DNA of 48,944 bases from Rhizobiaceae bacterium (GTDB lineage Bacteria; Pseudomonadota; Alphaproteobacteria; Rhizobiales; Rhizobiaceae). The stretch spans positions 1-48,944 of the forward strand of contig JANQMU010000093.1 of the NCBI GenBank assembly GCA_028279875.1. Reading direction: 5' to 3'. Positions 43,848 through 48,944 of the stretch are shown piece by piece (position 1 is the stretch's first letter; the number at the start of each line of letters is the position of its first letter). Below the pieces are notes generated by a model. That model did not search any database. It worked only from the letters and a program-made list of their open reading frames with translations, and was not told the DNA's origin. Made by a program: the position numbers and the translations under genes.

Positions 43848-45482
43848 CTAGTTTCCCCCGCTGCTGAAAACACGGGAGATTTCCTTTTCGTCGGTCAGAC
43901 CCTGCCTCACATGGTCAGACGCGTGATCCTCCAATGATATGAAACCTTCGATCCGTGCGGCCGCCAGCACATCGGCTTCCGTTCCCGACCGGTTTATCTG
44001 CTCCCGAATATCTGCTGTCACCTTGAGGATTTCATAGGCCGCAATTCGGCCGCGATATCCGGTATTGCCACATTCGTCACAGTCGGATGTGTTGTGGGTC
44101 GAGTGGCATTTGGTACAGAGCCTGCGCAGGAGGCGCTGGCCGATCACCGCGCGGACCGTATCGGCGAGAAGATATTTTTCAACACCCATATCGATCAGAC
44201 GGGAAAATGCGCCGGCCGCGCTGTTCGTGTGTAATGTCGACAGCACAAGGTGGCCGGTCAATGCCGCGCGAATCGCGATTTGAGCGGTTTCCGTGTCCCT
44301 GATCTCGCCGACCAGGATCACGTCTGGGTCCTGCCGCAGGACGGTTCGCAAGGTCTTGGCAAAGTCCAATTCGATCGCTTGGTTGACCTGAACCTGGGTG
44401 ATGCCTTTCATGCGATACTCAACCGGATCTTCGACCGTGAAAACCTTCGTTCCGCTGCAATCGATTTCGTTGATCATGGAATAAAGGGTCGTGGTCTTGC
44501 CGCTGCCGGTCGGTCCGGTAACCAGAACGATGCCGTTTCCCATTCTCGCCAGTTGCTGGATCAGCATTACATCGTCCTCGCCATATCCGAGCGCGTCCAG
44601 CCGGAGCGGCACCGTGTTTCTGTTGAGGATCCTGAGAACAAATGTCTCACCGTGGACGGACGGTAAAATCGAAACGCGCAGGTCGATCTCCTGCCCACGG
44701 ACAGGCATGCGAAGTCGGCCGTCCTGCGGGAGGCGCCGTTCGGCAATATTGAGTTGAGAAAGGATTTTCAGCCGAGTCGAAAGGCCGGGGTGCAGTTGCC
44801 TCGACACAGTTCGGTCTCTGACAAGGACGCCGTCACACCGGAATCTGATTGTGACCGTGTCTTCAGAAGGTTCGATGTGAATATCCGTTGCCTTCCTGTC
44901 GACTGCCCGCTGAATGATGTCGTTGACGAGGCGGATGACGGGCGCCTCGTTGGCAACATCCTTCAGCCGGTTGACGTCCAGCATTTCCAGTTCAGCCGAG
45001 TGTTCGACATCGCCAGGGCGTTCGTTGCTAAGGTCGTTGAGGGATTTCCATTCCTGCAACGCCTCCAGGATATGACTGCGGGGCGCGCAACAGATATCGA
45101 GGGGTTGATCGAGGAGATAGGAAATCATGTCGGGGTCTTGTGACATGAGCGGGTCGGCGACGATCAGACTCGTGGATTCGCTTTCGCGGGCCACCGGTGC
45201 GACACCCGCGCCCAGAAGATAGTCGATACCAACCTTCTCCAGCACGCTTTCATCGAGTTCGGACGATTTTGGTCTGCATTCCCGAATGTCCAGATATTCA
45301 GAAAACTGATGGGCGAGTTGGTCTTCAGGGACAAGCCCCAGTTCAATGAGCACGATGTCCGTCGGTTGACCTGTGGTGGCGGACGCGGCGATCATGCGCG
45401 AAAAGTCGATATCGCTGATAACCGTCTTTTCCTTCAGATAGTGACCGAAATCAGCCAGTGTTTCGTTTTCCGATGGAACCAT
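43848..45482 (-). CDS. gspE: Type II secretion ATPase
   Basis: The 544-residue AAA-like ATPase powers pseudopilus assembly. It has an N-terminal domain that docks to GspL (1-150) and NDIIQRAVDRKATDIHIEPS (187-206). The Walker A motif is GPTGSGKTTT (323-332), the Asp box EDPVEY (351-356), Walker B QDPDVILVGEIRD (384-396) and the His box LSTLHTNSA. The tetracysteine zinc site is CTKC (456-459) and CDEC (468-471). All key residues are present. Confidence 0.96.
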   Translation of the reverse strand: MVPSENETLADFGHYLKEKTVISDIDFSRMIAASATTGQPTDIVLIELGLVPEDQLAHQFSEYLDIRECRPKSSELDESVLEKVGIDYLLGAGVAPVARESESTSLIVADPLMSQDPDMISYLLDQPLDICCAPRSHILEALQEWKSLNDLSNERPGDVEHSAELEMLDVNRLKDVANEAPVIRLVNDIIQRAVDRKATDIHIEPSEDTVTIRFRCDGVLVRDRTVSRQLHPGLSTRLKILSQLNIAERRLPQDGRLRMPVRGQEIDLRVSILPSVHGETFVLRILNRNTVPLRLDALGYGEDDVMLIQQLARMGNGIVLVTGPTGSGKTTTLYSMINEIDCSGTKVFTVEDPVEYRMKGITQVQVNQAIELDFAKTLRTVLRQDPDVILVGEIRDTETAQIAIRAALTGHLVLSTLHTNSAAGAFSRLIDMGVEKYLLADTVRAVIGQRLLRRLCTKCHSTHNTSDCDECGNTGYRGRIAAYEILKVTADIREQINRSGTEADVLAAARIEGFISLEDHASDHVRQGLTDEKEISRVFSSGGN

Positions 45483-45485
45483 ATC

Positions 45486-46397
45486 TTAGCCGAACGCCTC
45501 CAGAGCATCATGCAGCGCATGACCGAACGACTGCTTGCAATCGGGAGCCTCATCGAGTGAACCGCTTGGTTCCGGTGAGTCGTATCGCCAGGTTTCGACG
45601 ATGTCGCCAAGTGCGCTTCGTGCCGTCCGTGTTGCATATAATCCGTTGAACTGACCCCTATGAATTCCGCGTTGAACAATGACCGAGACAGTGACCGGGG
45701 ACGACAGCAATGCAGCCGCATCCCAGGTGACGGCCTGGACCGGACTGCCCTCTTGCAGGATCGGTTCCAAGTGCCTGGGGACAGCCTGTAAAGCGAGCGT
45801 GTTCGATTTCGAATGCACCGTGAAGGTTTCCCGCAAATCGCGATAGGAGATCCCACGCATATCCTCGATGTCGTAAAGTTCGGACAGCGATTCCAGCGGA
45901 GCTTTCTTGGGCCCGCCCAGGACACCGGTCTGTGTTTCCAATGATGCATTCCCGGAATAGGACCGATGGAAAATGGTCTTTTTCGCCAGTGCATCGGCGT
46001 CTGCCCGATTTTGACCCAGTGCGATGAATGCTTGGGCAAGTGTACTCTGCCCAGATGTATTGACGTTCAGCAGGCCGGCATGACTTTGCAGTCGATAGGA
46101 TAGGAGCAAAGCTCCGCTCTTGCAGGCTTGTCTTGCCGAATTGGCTGAAATGCCATCGGGTTGCTGCCGGGTAAGCGCGGTGCGGTATTGCGAGATCAAA
46201 ACCGTCGCGATGCCCTCCGCCAGGGTATTGAGCCTGTCCACCTGCTGCAGCGCCGCCGTGTGTGCCGCCTGGGTTCGCGCCTTGAGGGAAAGCGGTGTCA
46301 GGATGGCTGCAATCGCCAGAATGATCCAAAGGACCGCCACCAGGGTGAATCCCGCATCCGATCCACCACCGCTGAAATCAGTTCCCCTCTTTGCCAT
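45486..46397 (-). CDS. gspK: Type II secretion minor pseudopilin GspK
   Basis: 303 residues. The leader MAKRGTDFSGGGSDAG is cut before FTLVAVLWIILAIAAILTPL. Mature position 5 is Ala instead of Glu, as is usual for the tip subunit GspK. The large body contains SRPGLLNVNT-like SHAGLLNVNTSGQSTLAQAF and ESLSELYDIEDMRGISYRDL. GGAGAG favours ATG 46397, two bases after the stop of the GspC-like gene, over ATG 46418. Confidence 0.9.
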   Translation of the reverse strand: MAKRGTDFSGGGSDAGFTLVAVLWIILAIAAILTPLSLKARTQAAHTAALQQVDRLNTLAEGIATVLISQYRTALTRQQPDGISANSARQACKSGALLLSYRLQSHAGLLNVNTSGQSTLAQAFIALGQNRADADALAKKTIFHRSYSGNASLETQTGVLGGPKKAPLESLSELYDIEDMRGISYRDLRETFTVHSKSNTLALQAVPRHLEPILQEGSPVQAVTWDAAALLSSPVTVSVIVQRGIHRGQFNGLYATRTARSALGDIVETWRYDSPEPSGSLDEAPDCKQSFGHALHDALEAFG

Positions 46398-46398
46398 G

Positions 46399-46935
46399 CT
46401 ATTGCTCTCCGTCGTCATATAACAACAGATTTATCTCACGCGTGCCGTGCGAAAGACGGACGTGATTTTCTCCAATGTCCTCAATGTTCCAGGCGTTGAT
46501 TTTGTCGCCAGATGAAACCCATTTGTTTTCGCCGCCATTTTGTGACAGCAATGCACTCGATTTCCCTTCCGAAATGCTGATGCCCAGCAAAGTGAATACC
46601 GGATCCGGTTGCAGTGGTGGAGCCGCTCTGACTGGTTTCGCCTGTGTGGCGACTTGAATAACCGGCGGTTTCTTGACGGGTGCCGGCGGAGGTTTGACGA
46701 ACTTCCTGCGGTCTCGGTTGAAAAGCGGACGGGTCAGGGTCGACGAAAACTCAATATCATCGAGACTGATTTGCTCGGCCTTTGGATTCTTATCGAGAGA
46801 GCCCAAGCCGGGTCTTTGACCATCCACATTGATCAGGGGGGTAACGTTCACGGGAGTGGCAAAGAGGTGATCCATGGCGACGCCGAACCCGGTGACACTC
46901 AGGATCAGGATCGTCAGCAGATATCCGGTTTTCAT
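46399..46935 (-). CDS. GspC-like inner-membrane type II secretion protein
   Basis: 178 residues. One N-terminal membrane helix (about 4-24), a linker with FSSTLTRPLFNRDRRKF, a Pro/Lys-rich stretch, then a small beta domain (FTLLGISISEGKSSALLSQN, WVSSGDKINAWNIEDIGENH, VRLSHGTREINLLLY). This is the topology and HR-domain pattern of GspC, the connector between the inner-membrane platform and GspD, but the PDZ or coiled-coil end of classical GspC is absent. It might be filed as GspN in some annotations. It overlaps gspM by 4 bases. Confidence 0.75.
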   Translation of the reverse strand: MKTGYLLTILILSVTGFGVAMDHLFATPVNVTPLINVDGQRPGLGSLDKNPKAEQISLDDIEFSSTLTRPLFNRDRRKFVKPPPAPVKKPPVIQVATQAKPVRAAPPLQPDPVFTLLGISISEGKSSALLSQNGGENKWVSSGDKINAWNIEDIGENHVRLSHGTREINLLLYDDGEQ

Positions 46936-47531
46936 CGGGTCACCTTGTCAGGCGCGGTCTCTTGAGGCTGAAGCGCGCCGTAGAGCCTTAACTGGGCAAT
47001 CAACACCGGATTCGATGTCGGCGCCTGATCGGAAATCCCGCCGGTTGAGCGGACGGTCAGCTTGGTCAGGAAAAGCAACGGCTGCGCGCTTTCCAGGGCC
47101 AAAAACGTGTGGTGAAGTCCCTCGATCGTTCCCGAGACGTTAGCCTGCAAACCCACATATGCAATGCCGCCTTTGGTGAAATCCGGAGCGTTGCCAACGG
47201 AAATGACATTGACCTTTTGCTCGCTCGCCATCTGCTTGAACCGTTGCTGCAGGTTTGCGCGAATGACGGTTTCGCTTGGCCCTCGGAGGAAATCGACTGT
47301 GCTGCCGGTTTCGTTTTGGATGGCCTGCATCTGCTGTGCATTCGGCATTTGATCGATGATGTAATTCAATTGCCCAAGCAATGTTCTTTGCTCATCGATC
47401 CGATTGTATTTTTGAACGACTATACTGGCCCCAAAGGCAAACAGCAGAACGATCGCACCTGAAAGCACCAGCGCAATCCCGAGCGCAAGGAGTTGGCGCG
47501 TTCTCGCCGGTCTGTTCAATATCCAGATCAT
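46932..47531 (-). CDS. gspM: Type II secretion protein GspM (subtype b)
   Basis: 199 residues. One membrane helix (about 14-36, LALGIALVLSGAIVLLFAFG) is followed by a periplasmic ferredoxin-like domain (TVIRANLQQRFKQMASEQKV, GLQANVSGTIEGLHHTFLAL, PLLFLTKLTVRS). GspM partners GspL in the platform. It overlaps both neighbours by the 4-base ATGA pattern. Confidence 0.87.
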   Translation of the reverse strand: MIWILNRPARTRQLLALGIALVLSGAIVLLFAFGASIVVQKYNRIDEQRTLLGQLNYIIDQMPNAQQMQAIQNETGSTVDFLRGPSETVIRANLQQRFKQMASEQKVNVISVGNAPDFTKGGIAYVGLQANVSGTIEGLHHTFLALESAQPLLFLTKLTVRSTGGISDQAPTSNPVLIAQLRLYGALQPQETAPDKVTR

Positions 47532-48580
47532 GAGCCGGGGTTCGCCATGCCATACCGCGTTTGTAGGGTGAACCGTTCGAAATCCCGGCCAGGCACCCTG
47601 TTCACCGATGTCGTGAACCGGGGATTGTAAAACTGTCCCGACTGTTCCAGCAGCGGAATGACGGCGACAGCGGACGTGGAAAAACCGGACAGGGTGATGG
47701 TGTTGTCTTCAAGACTGAAATCGCTCAGCCACGTGCCGTCAGGCAGGATGCGTGAAAGTTGTTCCCAGACATAGACAACCGATTCGGAGATGTCCTTCTT
47801 GGCGCGCAGGGATGACATCTGCTTGTGTATGCGGTTCTGCCGTTCCAGCCTGGATCGGGCCAGTTTCACTGCTTTCTGCGCCGTTTGGATCTCGGATTCG
47901 AGCATTGCTTTCGCCGTTTCCGCGCGCTGATTTGTGATTGTGAGGAGCCCGATCGGTCCGGCAATGAATGCAACGATACATGCCGCGGTCAGCCAGCGGC
48001 TGAGCTGCTTGTTGAAGCCCGGTGGGTTCAGCGCACTTAAGCTGCGTTTGTCCAGCGCCAGCCCGTCATCGCCCCTTTGCAGCACGAACTCGATGATTGA
48101 GTATCCGCGCCGCTGGATAACTTGAAGGCAGGCCTGCAAGTCGGATTTCTTCAGGATGCAGTAGGCGGTGCCGGGCCTGCGGTCTACCGGGGCAGGATAG
48201 GCGAGATAGATGTCGTCGACGTCAAAGGGCGTGCTCATCGCGACATCGATCAGAGCCATCTCCCGTGCTCTGCTGCGCGGCAGGTTGATATCAGCGAGGT
48301 TTCGAACGACATAGCGCCCGCCGGACATGATGATTCGGCAGGTGGAACCGAGCCTGCGGGGCCGTGATTTGATGGTTTGTTCCAATTCATCGGGGGATTG
48401 CACGACAACTGGTGCGTCTGTGCCGGCAAATTGCACCTCTGCCGGAAAACGGGTGCCGGCAGTTCCAAATTTAACGCTGAATGACGGTGATTTTCTTCCG
48501 CGCCGGCGACACCAGACGGCTTCGAGTTCTTCAAAGAGCCAAGCCCGGAAATCGTTCAACGTCACGGTGATGCCGGTCAT
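47528..48580 (-). CDS. gspL: Type II secretion protein GspL (PilM/PilN-like)
   Basis: 350 residues. A cytoplasmic N-terminal part (1-195) has an actin-like/PilM flavour (RIIMSGGRYVVRNLADINLP, AREMALIDVAMSTPFDVDDI). The membrane helix is at about 197-217. A periplasmic coiled coil and PilN-like domain follow (LRAKKDISESVVYVWEQLSR, ILPDGTWLSDFSLEDNTITL). It recruits GspE to the membrane. It is the first gene of the minus-strand operon L-M-C-K-E-F-H-I-J. Confidence 0.87.
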   Translation of the reverse strand: MTGITVTLNDFRAWLFEELEAVWCRRRGRKSPSFSVKFGTAGTRFPAEVQFAGTDAPVVVQSPDELEQTIKSRPRRLGSTCRIIMSGGRYVVRNLADINLPRSRAREMALIDVAMSTPFDVDDIYLAYPAPVDRRPGTAYCILKKSDLQACLQVIQRRGYSIIEFVLQRGDDGLALDKRSLSALNPPGFNKQLSRWLTAACIVAFIAGPIGLLTITNQRAETAKAMLESEIQTAQKAVKLARSRLERQNRIHKQMSSLRAKKDISESVVYVWEQLSRILPDGTWLSDFSLEDNTITLSGFSTSAVAVIPLLEQSGQFYNPRFTTSVNRVPGRDFERFTLQTRYGMANPGS

Positions 48581-48944
48581 ATTATTCTATGCCTTCCGCA
48601 TCGGAGTGCGGCACACGCATGTATCTGTGGTTCGCAGCAGTTGCCTCATCTTTTGTTTCGATGAGTTTGCGTTGTTTTGCCACGTGCGGATTTCATTTTT
48701 TTGACGTGTTGTTTGATGTTTCCACAGGAAAAGGTTTTTGTTTGCAACTTTGAGTGTTTTTGGGTTGCGAATCGCCGGCTCTGTTTCTAACCGTTATGCG
48801 TGTATTGCGTATGCGTTTCGATCAGCGTGTTTTCCACGACATACTGCTTCGTCTGTCACATAACTGAGATTTGCGAAGCCTAATCAATTAATTGGTTGCC
48901 GGTTCGACGGGACTTCGGACGGCGGCTGGGGATGATATTGCATA
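48581..48944. other. AT-rich region upstream of gspL
   Basis: 364 bases with several T-runs and no supported gene. It should hold the promoter of the minus-strand gsp operon. A short direct repetition (ATGCGT...ATTGCGTATGCG, about 48796-48812) is visible. The right edge is the window end. Confidence 0.4.

Overview
The window looks like chromosome from an alphaproteobacterium of the order Hyphomicrobiales (Rhizobiales). The evidence is the high-GC coding style, the carA / yqeY / dnaG / rpoD neighbourhood, an RpoD with the [13 protein letters not shown]-terminus usual in that order, a tRNA-adjacent island, and an sRNA resembling the alphaproteobacterial ar8/MmgR family. I cannot name the genus.

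Region 1 (1-12.2 kb) is housekeeping core: the 5' part of carB (minus), a degenerate zinc-peptidase-like gene, carA, a YqeY-type protein, an orphan LuxR-type regulator, dnaG, rpoD, yjbQ, a glutathione transferase, a small basic secreted protein, a SIMPL-domain protein and a CAU tRNA (probably tRNA-Ile2). The first ~57 bases do not continue carB and look like a junction with foreign sequence.

Region 2 (12.2-17.9 kb) is a small AT-richer accessory island directly downstream of the tRNA. A 42-bp direct repeat brackets it. It carries two related lipoprotein genes, a broken third copy, a ~450-bp non-coding repeat in two copies (each with 10-bp iterons), a HEPN-motif protein, a pentapeptide-like membrane protein and small unknown genes. 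No recombinase is visible.

Region 3 (17.9-33.9 kb) is a patchwork. It holds a CBS-BON protein; an autotransporter bracketed by a 256-bp direct repeat made of the 3' end of an acyl-CoA-synthetase-like gene; a candidate sRNA; an MFS drug-type exporter; and a catabolic/uptake cluster (LysR, TAXI receptor, fused TRAP permease, alpha/beta hydrolase, AtuA-like protein, DUF4387 protein). A 5'-truncated, internally deleted copy of the MFS gene and an IS630 transposase tail close the cluster. Two MITE-like inverted-repeat elements and a TonB-receptor tail lie inside it.

Region 4 (34.1-37.6 kb) is iron acquisition: an FbpA-type ferric binding protein, an FbpB-type permease that seems to start at a non-AUG codon, and an IsdG/HmuQ-type haem monooxygenase. 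No ATPase gene is present.

Region 5 (38.0-48.6 kb) is a type II secretion system: gspD, a short prepilin peptidase and gspG on the plus strand, facing gspL-M-C(like)-K-E-F-H-I-J on the minus strand. The minus-strand genes are tightly packed, several with 4-base ATGA overlaps.

The most unusual theme is repeated four times between 12 and 34 kb. An intact gene or repeat lies on one side of a cargo block and a partial copy of the same sequence lies on the other. This is what single-crossover insertion of DNA carrying a fragment of the target would leave.
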